From JAGVPT01 sp035505655 (GTDB lineage Bacteria > Bacteroidota > Ignavibacteria > UBA10030 > UBA8401), in the NCBI GenBank assembly GCA_035505655.1, contig DATJQP010000098.1:1-64000 (forward strand): a DNA stretch of 64,000 nucleotides, given 5' to 3'. Below the pieces are notes generated by a model, which ran no database searches, was not told the DNA's origin, and saw nothing but the letters and a program-made list of their open reading frames with translations. Every line of letters starts with the position of its first letter. Position 1 is the first letter of the stretch. Positions 1 through 8,700 of the stretch are shown piece after piece. The position numbers and the translations under genes were made by a program.

Positions 1-262
1 TATACATCATGCTGTTGGTATACATCCCGAGGGCGAGTCCCTGCCTCCCCATCGACATGTAGCTCATCGAGTAACTCTGCCGCATCTTGAAGTTGTCGGG
101 ATTGAAGAAGCCGAGAAAATCGGAATCCGAAGAAGGCCGGATCATCGAATCAGAGACTTTCGGCTCGTCGTCCGGAGTCCTCTTGAATTGAGCGGCACTC
201 TGATCCGCGGCCGCTACAGTGAGCACCGCCAGGACCGCGAGCACCCCAGGTAACCTTCTCAT
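1..262 (-). CDS. Secreted protein of unknown function, 3' end outside window
   Basis: An open frame starts with ATG at 262 and runs out of the left edge, so only about 87 N-terminal residues are visible. The first ~23 residues (basic MRR, then a Leu/Val/Ala-rich stretch ending near AAADQSAAQ) look like a signal peptide. A charged linker (KRTPDDEPK) follows, then a Met/Ser/Tyr-rich stretch (MRQSYSMSYMSMGRQG). I recognise no domain; the last part resembles small conserved secreted proteins of the Bacteroidota/Chlorobiota group, but that is an impression only. No clear Shine-Dalgarno sequence precedes the ATG. The gene lies about 80 bp downstream of the glmU-panC-accD run on the same strand. Confidence 0.6.
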   Translation of the reverse strand, partial: MRRLPGVLAVLAVLTVAAADQSAAQFKRTPDDEPKVSDSMIRPSSDSDFLGFFNPDNFKMRQSYSMSYMSMGRQGLALGMYTNSMMY

Positions 263-345
263 CGTCGATCTCCTGTCTTCCTTGAGGTGATAATAAACAA
301 AACCTCATCCATTGTCAATACGCTACTTCATGAAACATCGGCCGC

Positions 346-1110
346 TCAACCTGCGTTCCGGGCCTGAAGAACCCTTTCCGCCTCCTCGAGCTGAGCCACA
401 GTGTTCACTCCCCGGATCTCATTGAAATCGCGTGCCTTCTGCGCCGCGACCGTCAGCCCGTTGCGCCAGAAGTACCCGAAGACGTCAGTGAGGTAATATT
501 CTTTTTGCGCGTTGTCGGTCGTGATGTGGGCGAGTCCGTCGTAGAGATACGAGGAGACAAAAATGTAGATGCCCGAATTGATTTCCCTCACTCTTCTCTG
601 CTCGTCCGTCGCGTCCTTCTCCTCCACGATTCCGAGCACGTGCCCCTCCTCGCCCCGAAGGATCCGGCCATATCCTTTCGGATCGTCGAGGTCGGCAGTG
701 AGGATCGTTGCCACTGCCCCCCTCGACCGGTGATGGGCGATAAGCTTCTCAACCGCTTCTTTTCGAAGAAGAGGTACGTCTCCCGACAACACCAGTACAT
801 CCCCTTCAAATTTTCGGAGGAACTTCTCGGTCTGCATGACGGCATGGCCCGTTCCCAGCTGCGGCTCCTGAATTGCACATTCCACCGGCGCTCCGGTACT
901 CTTGAGATGCGCGGCCACCGTCTCGCGTCGGTACCCGACGACGGCGATGATCCGTGACGAACCAAGGCTCCTGGCGAGCTCGACAACATGGTCAATCATC
1001 GGCCTCCCTCCGACTTCGAACATCACCTTCGCCTTCTCGGCGTTGAGCATGCGGGTCCCCTTGCCCCCCGCCATGATGACCGTCGCAAACGGATACGAGG
1101 ATGAGCTCAT
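346..1110 (-). CDS. GlmU-type UDP-GlcNAc pyrophosphorylase domain protein (N-domain only)
   Basis: 254 aa. A nucleotidyltransferase predicted to join UTP and GlcNAc-1-phosphate into UDP-GlcNAc for peptidoglycan and LPS. Visible motifs match the GlmU N-terminal domain: the nucleotide loop MAGGKGTRM near the N-terminus, QLGTGHAV, LSGDVPLL, YGRI, VEEKDAT, NSGIY and EYYLTDV. Bifunctional GlmU is about 450 aa with a C-terminal left-handed beta-helix acetyltransferase; that half is absent here, and the protein ends cleanly in a short helix. GlcN-1-P acetylation must then come from another gene, or the substrate differs. ATG at 1110 overlaps the panC stop by 4 nt (ATGA), so the two are translationally coupled. 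Other sugar-1-phosphate nucleotidyltransferases are possible, but the motifs favour GlmU. Confidence 0.85.
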   Translation of the reverse strand: MSSSSYPFATVIMAGGKGTRMLNAEKAKVMFEVGGRPMIDHVVELARSLGSSRIIAVVGYRRETVAAHLKSTGAPVECAIQEPQLGTGHAVMQTEKFLRKFEGDVLVLSGDVPLLRKEAVEKLIAHHRSRGAVATILTADLDDPKGYGRILRGEEGHVLGIVEEKDATDEQRRVREINSGIYIFVSSYLYDGLAHITTDNAQKEYYLTDVFGYFWRNGLTVAAQKARDFNEIRGVNTVAQLEEAERVLQARNAG

Positions 1111-1961
1111 GAGACAGTGAGGAAGGCATTGTCGATGAGACGCGTCCGTCCGAACCGGACAGCGAGGAGCGCCAGGGAGGGCAATCCCGGCTGGAGGCGT
1201 TCAAGGGGAACGAGGGTCTCGGTGTGGACGATCTCAACGTAGTCGATCGACGCACTCTGTTTTTGTTGAATCATTTCCTTCATTGCTTTGACGATTTCCG
1301 CCGCATTTCGTTCCCCCGAACGCACCATCTCCGTTGCATGAAGAAGCGACTGGTGGAGAACGATTGCCTCAGCCCGCTCCCTCGGAGACAGATAGACATT
1401 CCGCGAGCTCAGGGCGAGGCCGTCCGGCTCCCGGACAATCGGAGCGACGACAATCTCTACGCCCATCTGAAGTTCTTTCACCATTTTTTTGACCACAACG
1501 CATTGCTGCGCATCCTTCTGCCCGAAGAATGCGAGGTGTGGACGGGTCAGGAGCAGAAGCTTTGCGACGACGGTGGCAACCCCCCGGAAGTGAGTGGGAC
1601 GAAATTTCCCTTCAAGGACCGAAGAGACGCCTTCGACATTCACAAAGGTTGAATACCCCTCGGGATACATCTCGGAGTCTGAGGGGGCGAAGAGGACCGT
1701 GGTCCCGGCCCCTTCGCACAAACGGGCGTCTTTCTCGAGGTCGCGGGGATACCGCGCGAAGTCCTCGTTGGGGGCGAACTGGGTGGGGTTGACGTAGATT
1801 GAGGTGATGGTGACGTCGCAGACCCCTCGTGATCTTGCGATGAGGCTAAGGTGTCCTTCATGCAGACTCCCCATCGTCGGCACCAGACCGATACGCTCCC
1901 CTTTTCTCCGGGCCTCATCGGCCCAGGCCTGCATCTCCGTCGCGGAAACGATCCTCCTCAT
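1107..1961 (-). CDS. panC: Pantothenate synthetase
   Basis: About 284 aa. Condenses pantoate and beta-alanine with ATP to make pantothenate for CoA. The PanC signature VPTMGSLHEGH lies near the N-terminus (HEGH corresponds to the HIGH-type ATP site), followed by YVNPTQFAPNEDF, FAPSDSEMYP, HFRGVATVV and FGQKDAQQ. I chose the ATG at 1961 because it begins with the usual short lead (MRRIVSATEMQ) into the first beta strand. A GTG at 2000 would add 13 residues with no homology-like character. Neither start has a good Shine-Dalgarno site. It sits 49 nt after accD and overlaps the glmU-like gene by ATGA, forming part of a cofactor and envelope precursor operon. Confidence 0.93.
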   Translation of the reverse strand: MRRIVSATEMQAWADEARRKGERIGLVPTMGSLHEGHLSLIARSRGVCDVTITSIYVNPTQFAPNEDFARYPRDLEKDARLCEGAGTTVLFAPSDSEMYPEGYSTFVNVEGVSSVLEGKFRPTHFRGVATVVAKLLLLTRPHLAFFGQKDAQQCVVVKKMVKELQMGVEIVVAPIVREPDGLALSSRNVYLSPRERAEAIVLHQSLLHATEMVRSGERNAAEIVKAMKEMIQQKQSASIDYVEIVHTETLVPLERLQPGLPSLALLAVRFGRTRLIDNAFLTVS

Positions 1962-2010
1962 TCCGGGCGCAGCGATATTCTGAAAATGCCGGGAAGGCAC
2001 GGAATCATTT

Positions 2011-2850
2011 TCATCCGATCATCTCCAGGAGTCTCGAGAGCGTTTCTTTGAGATCCTTCCGGTTGACGACGAGGTCGATGAACCCCTTCTCCTGCACAAA
2101 CTCCGCTCTCTGAAAACCGACAGGAAGGTCCTTCCCGATGGTCTGCTTGATGACCCGTGGCCCGGCGAAACCGATGAGCGCACCGGGTTCGGCGATGTGA
2201 ATATCCCCGAGCATCGCATAGCTCGCAGTGACGCCCCCCGTGGTCGGATCGGTCATGATCGAGATATACGGGATGCGGGCGTCGGCGAGCCGCGAGAGCT
2301 TGGCGCTCGTCTTCGCCATCTGCATGAGCGAGTAGGCCGCCTCCATCATTCTCGCGCCGCCGCTGGAAGAGATGATGATAAGAGGCGTTTTCGACTTCAA
2401 CGCCTTGTCTGCCGCGCGGCTGATCTTTTCCCCGACGACAGAACCCATGCTCCCGCCGATGAAAGCAAAGTCCATGCACGCAATGACCACGTCATGCTTG
2501 TTGACCTTCCCCGTCCCCGACCGGACAGCGTCGTGCAACCCGGATTTCTTGATGGTGTCTTTGATTCTGTCCTTGTACTTCTTTGTGTCGGTGAAATTGA
2601 GCGGGTCCTTCGACGTCATCCTCCTGTCCATCTCTTTGAAGCTTCCCGCATCGAGAAGGATCGAAAAGTACTCCTTGCTTCCGATCCTGAAATGATAGTT
2701 GCATTTTGCGCAGACCCACAGGTTTTGCTCAAGAACCTTCTTGTGGATGATTTCACCGCACGAATCGCATTTCGACCACAGCCCCTCCGGAGTATCTTTC
2801 TTCTGAGAATCGGATGAGATGCTCTCTTTTGAACGTCGAAACCAGGCCAT
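2011..2850 (-). CDS. accD: Acetyl-CoA carboxylase carboxyltransferase subunit beta
   Basis: 279 aa, normal for AccD. Carries the beta half of the carboxyltransferase that moves the carboxyl group from biotin to acetyl-CoA, making malonyl-CoA for fatty acid synthesis. The N-terminal zinc ribbon has Cys28, Cys31, Cys47 and Cys50 (CDSCG and CAKCN). The crotonase-fold part shows SSSGGARMMEA, DPTTGGVTASYA and AEPGALIGFAGPRVI, the oxyanion-hole and CoA-binding segments. The start ATG at 2850 lies 3 nt after the tsaB stop. AccA, AccB and AccC are not in the window. Confidence 0.96.
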   Translation of the reverse strand: MAWFRRSKESISSDSQKKDTPEGLWSKCDSCGEIIHKKVLEQNLWVCAKCNYHFRIGSKEYFSILLDAGSFKEMDRRMTSKDPLNFTDTKKYKDRIKDTIKKSGLHDAVRSGTGKVNKHDVVIACMDFAFIGGSMGSVVGEKISRAADKALKSKTPLIIISSSGGARMMEAAYSLMQMAKTSAKLSRLADARIPYISIMTDPTTGGVTASYAMLGDIHIAEPGALIGFAGPRVIKQTIGKDLPVGFQRAEFVQEKGFIDLVVNRKDLKETLSRLLEMIG

Positions 2851-2853
2851 TGG

Positions 2854-3606
2854 TCAGTCCTTCGGTGAATGAGTGATCGGTAGAGGCGCGAGCGGAACTC
2901 TATGAAGCACTTTGTTCCGCGATGGATTCGGCTGCGTCGTAACAAAATCTCTGAGATACACCGGCTCCAGCCGTTCGTACTGGGGTGCTTGGAGAGGCAC
3001 TCCTTCCCTTTCGGCAAGGAGACCCACCGACGCCGCGCTGCACCGGATCCCATCTTCCAGCCGGAACGAAGAACGGGAATATCCGGAGGCTTTCAGCTTT
3101 GCGACGCCGTCTCCCGCCAGCACAACGCATCGTCTCTCGCCGGCAAGTTCCGCGATGCGCGAGACGGACTCGATCCCGTCCTCCGCCTCCCGCATGATCC
3201 CCTCTTTCCCAACGGCGAAGAACGCGTAATACGCCTCGTCACGTTTTGCATCAATAAGGGGACAGAGAGTCTCTCCTTCAGAATACCTCCCCCGCCGGTG
3301 ACACTCGAAGGCCAGGGCATGAAGCGTGGGGATCGCAATGATCGCCTTCTCTCCCCCCACGGCAAGCCCTTTCGCTGTGCTGAGCCCGATTCTCAGCCCG
3401 GTGAACGATCCTGGGCCTATGGAAACCGCGACCGCCGCAAGATTCCGGATATCCACCGAAGCGCTCCGGAGGATTTCGTCGACCATCGGGAGCAGGCGCT
3501 CGGAGTGGACTTTCTTCTCCTCAATCGACCGCTCTGCGATGATCCTTCCATCATGGACGAGCGCAGCCGCGCAGAGATCCGTCGCCGTCTCCAGAGCAAG
3601 AATCAT
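2854..3606 (-). CDS. tsaB: tRNA threonylcarbamoyladenosine biosynthesis protein TsaB
   Basis: 250 aa. TsaB is the inactive paralogue of TsaD that scaffolds the TsaBDE complex for t6A37 modification of ANN-decoding tRNAs. The ASKHA-type N-terminus is clear (MILALETATDLCAAAL), followed by the family motif VSIGPGSFTGLRIGLSTAKGL and then IPTLHALA. The C-terminus ends with the family-typical VYLRDFV. Its ATG at 3606 overlaps the tsaE stop by 4 nt, so the two partner subunits are co-translated. Confidence 0.94.
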   Translation of the reverse strand: MILALETATDLCAAALVHDGRIIAERSIEEKKVHSERLLPMVDEILRSASVDIRNLAAVAVSIGPGSFTGLRIGLSTAKGLAVGGEKAIIAIPTLHALAFECHRRGRYSEGETLCPLIDAKRDEAYYAFFAVGKEGIMREAEDGIESVSRIAELAGERRCVVLAGDGVAKLKASGYSRSSFRLEDGIRCSAASVGLLAEREGVPLQAPQYERLEPVYLRDFVTTQPNPSRNKVLHRVPLAPLPITHSPKD

Positions 3607-4037
3607 GCGGCGTCCACCCGTTCGATGCGTATTAGCCGCTCATCAGGTCCCGCTCCGAGTTCGAGGGAAACATCGTACCGGTCGCTCCTGAGCTTCGAGT
3701 CGACAAGGTCGGCCCATTCGATAAGGCACACCCCCTCGCCGAAAAGATATTCCTCGAAGCCGATCTCAGCAAGCTCCGCGATGGAACGGAGGCGGTAGAA
3801 GTCAAAATGATAGATCGGAAAGTGTCCCTCGCTGTACTCGTTGAGGATCGTGAATGATGGGCTTACGACGTGATCGCGTACTCCCAACCCCTTGCACACA
3901 CCCTTGACGAACTGAGTCTTGCCGCTCCCGAGTCCTCCGTAAAGTGCGACGACATCACGGCGCCGGAGAACCGCGGCGAAGTCGCTGCCGAGCTTCTGCG
4001 TCTCTTCCGCCGTGTGGGTCATGATCGGAATCGTCAT
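3603..4037 (-). CDS. tsaE: tRNA threonylcarbamoyladenosine biosynthesis ATPase TsaE
   Basis: 144 aa, normal length. P-loop ATPase of the t6A complex. Walker A is GGLGSGKT at about residues 34-41. The family segments VSPSFTILNEY, IYHFDFYRL and ICLIEWAD-like VCLIEWADL follow. It lies 10 nt downstream of porX and overlaps tsaB. From general knowledge, tsaE beside porX is a recurrent arrangement in T9SS-bearing Bacteroidota, which supports the porX call next door. Confidence 0.94.
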   Translation of the reverse strand: MTIPIMTHTAEETQKLGSDFAAVLRRRDVVALYGGLGSGKTQFVKGVCKGLGVRDHVVSPSFTILNEYSEGHFPIYHFDFYRLRSIAELAEIGFEEYLFGEGVCLIEWADLVDSKLRSDRYDVSLELGAGPDERLIRIERVDAA

Positions 4038-4047
4038 CCTTTACGTC

Positions 4048-5631
4048 TCAGGCGCTCTGGTTCTTCGGATCCATCGTCACCACAGGTAGGATCATCTCCT
4101 CCATCGAAATCCCTCCGTGTTGAAAGCTGTCCCGGTATTGATTCAGATACTTGTGGTAGTCGGTCGGATAGACAAAGTAATAATCTTCCTTCGCGACGAT
4201 GTAGTTGATCGTCACTCCCCGTTTCGGGAGCTTGAAGTCCTGCGGGTTCTTCACGAAGATCGACTGCCGATCATCCGATTTCAGGTTGCGGCCGAACTTG
4301 TACCGGAGGTTCGTCGAGGCCTCGCGGTCGCCGATGACCTTCGAGCCCCGGAGGCAACGGACGCTTCCGTGGTCGGTCGTGATGATCACCCGGACATCTT
4401 TCCGCGTCGCAAGCGACTGGAGCATGCCGAGGAGGGACGAATGTTTGAACCAGGAGTCCGTCAGCGAGCGGTAGGCAGACTCGTCCGGGGCGATCTCCTT
4501 GAGGAGAGCCGAGTCCGACCTTCCGTGCGCGAGCATGTCGACGAAATTCACGACGACCGAGGTGAGCCGGTTCGCCGCGTACGAAAGGATATTGTTCTCG
4601 GTCTGCCTGCCGAATTCCGCGTCAAGGATCTTGATATACTTCGGCTCAGGCTTGAGCTCGATCCGGCGTCGTTCGAGGAGTTTGTCCAGAAGCTGGCGTT
4701 CGTACCGGTTGTGGCTCGTTTCGTCATCCTCCCCGTTCTGCCAGATCTCGGGGAATCGTTGTTCGATCTCCGCCGGAAAAAGTCCGCTGAAGATCGCGTT
4801 CCGCGAATAGGGGGTGGCGGTCGGCAGAATCGAGTAGTAGTACGATTTTGTCATCGAGTAGAATTCGCGGAGATACCGCTCCATGACGAGCCACTGGTCG
4901 AGGCGCATGCAATCGACGACGAAGAAGAAGATCGACTTCCCTTCCTTGAGATGGGGAATGACAAATCTGTCGACGACGTCGACGGAGAGAGCCGGCCGTT
5001 TGCTCCCCTGCTGCAGCCAGATGGGATAGTTCCGTTCGATGAACTTCGAAAACTCCGCGTTGCATTCCCGCCGCTGATCGCCGAGCATTTGCTGGAGGCC
5101 CAATCCGGGGTGAAGATCCAGCTCCATTTCCCAGGAGACCATCTTCACGTAGAGGTCGGTCCACTCTTCGTAGCTCAGGGGGTTCGTGAGGGCGCGCGAG
5201 ACGGCGTTGAACTCTTCTACATAATCTTTGGAAACCTGCTCGCTCTGGATCTTCTTCCCCTCGAGAAACTTTTTGCAGGCAAGGAGGATCTGGCTCGGGT
5301 TGACCGGCTTCGTCAGGTAATCGGAGATCTTCCCCCCGATCGCTCCTTCCATGAGCGATTCTTCCTCGTTCTTCGTGATCATGACGACGGGGAGCGAGGG
5401 AGAGAGCTCCTTGATCTCCGCGAGGGTCTCGAGTCCCCCTTTCCCCGACATCATTTCGTCGAGGAAGAGAAGGTCGTACGGCTGCCGGCGTACCATCTCG
5501 ATCGCGTCTTCGCCGTTCGTCGCCGTTTCGACGCTATACCCTTTTTCCCTCAGGAAGAGAACATGCGAACGCAACAGTTCTATCTCGTCGTCGACCCAGA
5601 GAATGCTCCCTTTTCGTTCAGTTTCAGCCAT
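4048..5631 (-). CDS. porX: PorX: response regulator with PglZ (alkaline-phosphatase-like) effector domain
   Basis: 527 aa from ATG 5631 (GGGAG 5 nt upstream). An in-frame ATG at 5643 would add MGAT. The receiver domain (residues ~8-125) has acidic Asp14/Asp15, phosphoacceptor Asp58 (LFLDEM), Thr86 and Lys108 (YLTKP). The remainder is an alkaline-phosphatase-superfamily PglZ domain: FFFVVDCMRLDQW, then PTATPYSRNAIFSGLFP with the nucleophile-type Thr, and ITTDHGSVR near the C-terminus. PorX is the cytoplasmic regulator of type IX secretion, working with the PorY kinase and SigP in Porphyromonas. No kinase or sigma factor gene is visible here. sprA ends about 90 nt upstream on the same strand. 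Confidence 0.95.
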   Translation of the reverse strand: MAETERKGSILWVDDEIELLRSHVLFLREKGYSVETATNGEDAIEMVRRQPYDLLFLDEMMSGKGGLETLAEIKELSPSLPVVMITKNEEESLMEGAIGGKISDYLTKPVNPSQILLACKKFLEGKKIQSEQVSKDYVEEFNAVSRALTNPLSYEEWTDLYVKMVSWEMELDLHPGLGLQQMLGDQRRECNAEFSKFIERNYPIWLQQGSKRPALSVDVVDRFVIPHLKEGKSIFFFVVDCMRLDQWLVMERYLREFYSMTKSYYYSILPTATPYSRNAIFSGLFPAEIEQRFPEIWQNGEDDETSHNRYERQLLDKLLERRRIELKPEPKYIKILDAEFGRQTENNILSYAANRLTSVVVNFVDMLAHGRSDSALLKEIAPDESAYRSLTDSWFKHSSLLGMLQSLATRKDVRVIITTDHGSVRCLRGSKVIGDREASTNLRYKFGRNLKSDDRQSIFVKNPQDFKLPKRGVTINYIVAKEDYYFVYPTDYHKYLNQYRDSFQHGGISMEEMILPVVTMDPKNQSA

Positions 5632-5724
5632 CGTTGCTCCCATCAGCCCTCAAAATAGTCATTGATCGCCCGAGAGTCAATCGAACGCCGGATCGGCGTT
5701 CGAAACGTACTTCCGAAGATCCCA

Positions 5725-8700
5725 TCATTGAATTGCCACGTGCACGTCGAGACCCCCTTCGTTCGTCGTCGAACCGGGGATTCTCGATCCGCCGGCATCC
5801 GGCGTCACTTTTGTGTAGCGGTAGAAGAGCGACGCCGTCACTCTGGCGCTAAGAACATACCTTATCCGCGGCTCCGTGATACTCCGCGAAGATCCGTCTC
5901 CCGGCACGCCTCCGTCGAGTCCACCGCCCGTATTCGATTCGGTATTATAGGGAATGGCCGTGTAGGTAATCCTCGAATTGTCGGAGTACGAGTACGTCAG
6001 CGTGAGGTCGATGTCGTTCGAGAGTGAAAGCCCGAAGAACGGTATCTCGAAGCCCGTCCGGCCGTAGCTCGCGGAGATCGAGATCTCCTTTGTGTCGTTC
6101 TCGACGATGTTGCTCGATGAAGGAGTCAGGTCGAATGAACTTGTCGTCGCATATCTCATCGTGGCGCTCATGTTCCCTTTCAGCAACTCCTTGAAAGTAA
6201 AATTGAGGCCGATGAGTGGGGAGAACCCATAGGTGATGTGCTGTGCGTCGGTGATCTGGTTCCCCGAGGGATCTCCGTGGAAGGACTCCTGATAGTTCGA
6301 CGTGTAGGTATGGTCGAGGCCTACATGGGTCGCGAAATTCCTGAAGATCGAAAGCTGCTCAAGCCCGTCCCAGTGAAGCGAGTAGTTGACCCGCGGAAAG
6401 AATTGCCCGAAAATCTTGCGAAAGACAGGAATCGACTCAAACCCGTTCTCAAACGCCTGAGAGATCTTTGCGTCGTCGGTCAGCGTTCCCCCGCCGGCCT
6501 GCAATGCCGCGTACTCCTTGCCCACCTGACCGATGCCGCTCTTAAATGATGAAAAGATGAAGGTCGGCGGAAGCGTGAAGAACGAGCGCTCGATCGACCC
6601 GGCGGTTGCCGTGCTCGTTATCGTGGAGACCCCCATGGAATCGGTCGTCAGATTTTGAGTACGGGAGAAATTCCAGCCGACATCCCAGTTCAGGTCGAGA
6701 TGGAAGTTTGTGAAAAGTTCCCGGGATGTGTGGAGAGTGACCTTGTTGTTTTGTGAATACGAGTTGCTGATCGACGCCAGCGGTGCTCGCAGCCCGGCGT
6801 CGCTGGTCGCAAACCTGAAGAAGGGGAAAGCGCTCTGAATCTGAAGCCCCGAGACGTTCTCGGCCGGGTCTGAGACAAGCCCCAGTTGGTACGAACGCGT
6901 GGGTCCGAACCTGGGATCTCCATCCTGCACAAACGGCACACGACCGAAGAGGTTCGCAAACCCCGGACGCCCCGGCACGCCGCTGTTTGTCGCGTTGTCC
7001 GATTCCGTGAAATTCACGTTGATCTTGTCATAGTCGAGGAGCGGGAACTTGATCGCGTAGCGTGCAAGGTTCGAGAGAAACTCCTTCGGTGAAATCCTGA
7101 TTTTTCCCCTCGCGACCGGAGCGAATGCCTTCGTGGTATCCCGAGTTTGGGAGCTGTCTCTCCCCGCGGGGAGATTCGCCTGCTGTTGCTGTTGCGGCAG
7201 TTGTTGAAGTTGCTGCTGTTGTTGTTCCTGCTGTGGTTGCTGTTGCTGCGGCTGCTGTTCTTGCGGCCCGAGCACATCCCGGAGGTCTTCGTCGTCTTCA
7301 TGACCTCGTCCTCTCCCCACCCTGTGAGAGGTGGCCCCCTCCGGCTGCTCGGGGCCGGCCTTCGCAGCCGGCCACCAGGTCTCGACAAATTGCTTGAGGC
7401 TGATATCGCTCGAGAGCGTGACGCTGTTCGCCCAGCTGGTCCCTTTTCCAAGGTCTCCCTGTTGGAAGTTGTTCTGCCAGTGGTACGAAACGCTGTAGTG
7501 AGCCGAGATGGTGAAGTATTTGTTAAGGTCGAAGAGCTCCGGGACCTTCGGCTTTGTGTTGATGTTGATTGTCTGGTTATACCCGTTGTCGTGTCCGAAG
7601 CTGATCAGCTGATCCTTCATGAACAGATCTCCGAGGATCGAGGAGAACTGCCGCTGGTTGTTGTTCTGATCGGTCTCAAGGTGCACCAGCGTACTGGTAA
7701 CATCGACCGAGTAGTCACCCGAGACATTGAGAAGTCCGTTCTCCGTCAGCTTCCATCCCAACGACATCGACCTGTGCGCCGACAGCGTCCTCGACGGGGG
7801 GCTTTCGGCCAGCTCGTCTCTTGTCTCCACATGGGTCTGAGCCCGGCTCGCATCGAGCGAGATCGTGACGTTCTGGAGCGGGTAATAAATCCTGAGGTTC
7901 TTCAGCCCTCTGAGGATCGGCGTCTCGTAGAATGCCGCAAACGGGAGGATGAAATTGTCCGGCGCGGTGACATAGCCGTACGACATGTGCGCGCTCCAGG
8001 ACCATGCGATTTGGTACGTGATGTTCGGCGACCTCGTAAACGATTTGGTGTAGGAGAATCCGTACGTCAGCCGGTTGAAGAGGTCCCGGAGAACCCAGCT
8101 CTCCGACGGAACGTTGAATTTGATCGTCGGGAGTGCGTACGTGTCGGTCTTCGTGTATGTCTCCGATTCAAAAATGAGCTTGTTCCCGGCAATGGTCCCC
8201 GCCTGCTCTGAACCCGTCTGCCTCGCGACGAGGGAATCCTGTTCCTGCGCGGCCTGCGTGACGAGAATATCCGAACTCGGGAGGTACTTCGGCTGGGTAC
8301 GCGATTCCGTGTGGGAGTATGAAAAAGGAAGCGTCGTTCCGGTCCAGCTCGTCGGGAAGAATTTCTCGAGCGCGAAGCTCGACAGGAGAGACCAGTTCGT
8401 CGAAGTCGTCCTGCTCCCGAATCTGTCCTCAAGCTGATGGAAGTTGGGATCGATCGTCGAGAAGGAAAACGAAACGTTTCCGAGGTCGGCCAGCTTCAGC
8501 GAGGTCGACACACTGTAGGCCCATCCCTTGCTGTCGTCGACGTCGCAGAGGCGCAGCTCGTTGATCCAGACATTTGCCGAATCGATCGTATGGGAACTCG
8601 ATGCTGGGTTTTCGATTCCCACCGAAATGTATTCGATGTCCGTCAGGGTCGGGTTCCCGAGGACCGCGTACGTGGATCCCGGAGGTCCGTCGGACGTCGC

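Noticed and set aside
4117..5658. Plus-strand open frame (513 codons) antisense to porX
   Set aside because: It covers the same DNA as porX, whose receiver and PglZ motifs are complete. The composition is that of a codon-bias shadow.
7125..8211. Plus-strand Leu-rich frames opposite the Gln repeat
   Set aside because: The Leu runs are simply the complement of the CAG/CAA codons of SprA.
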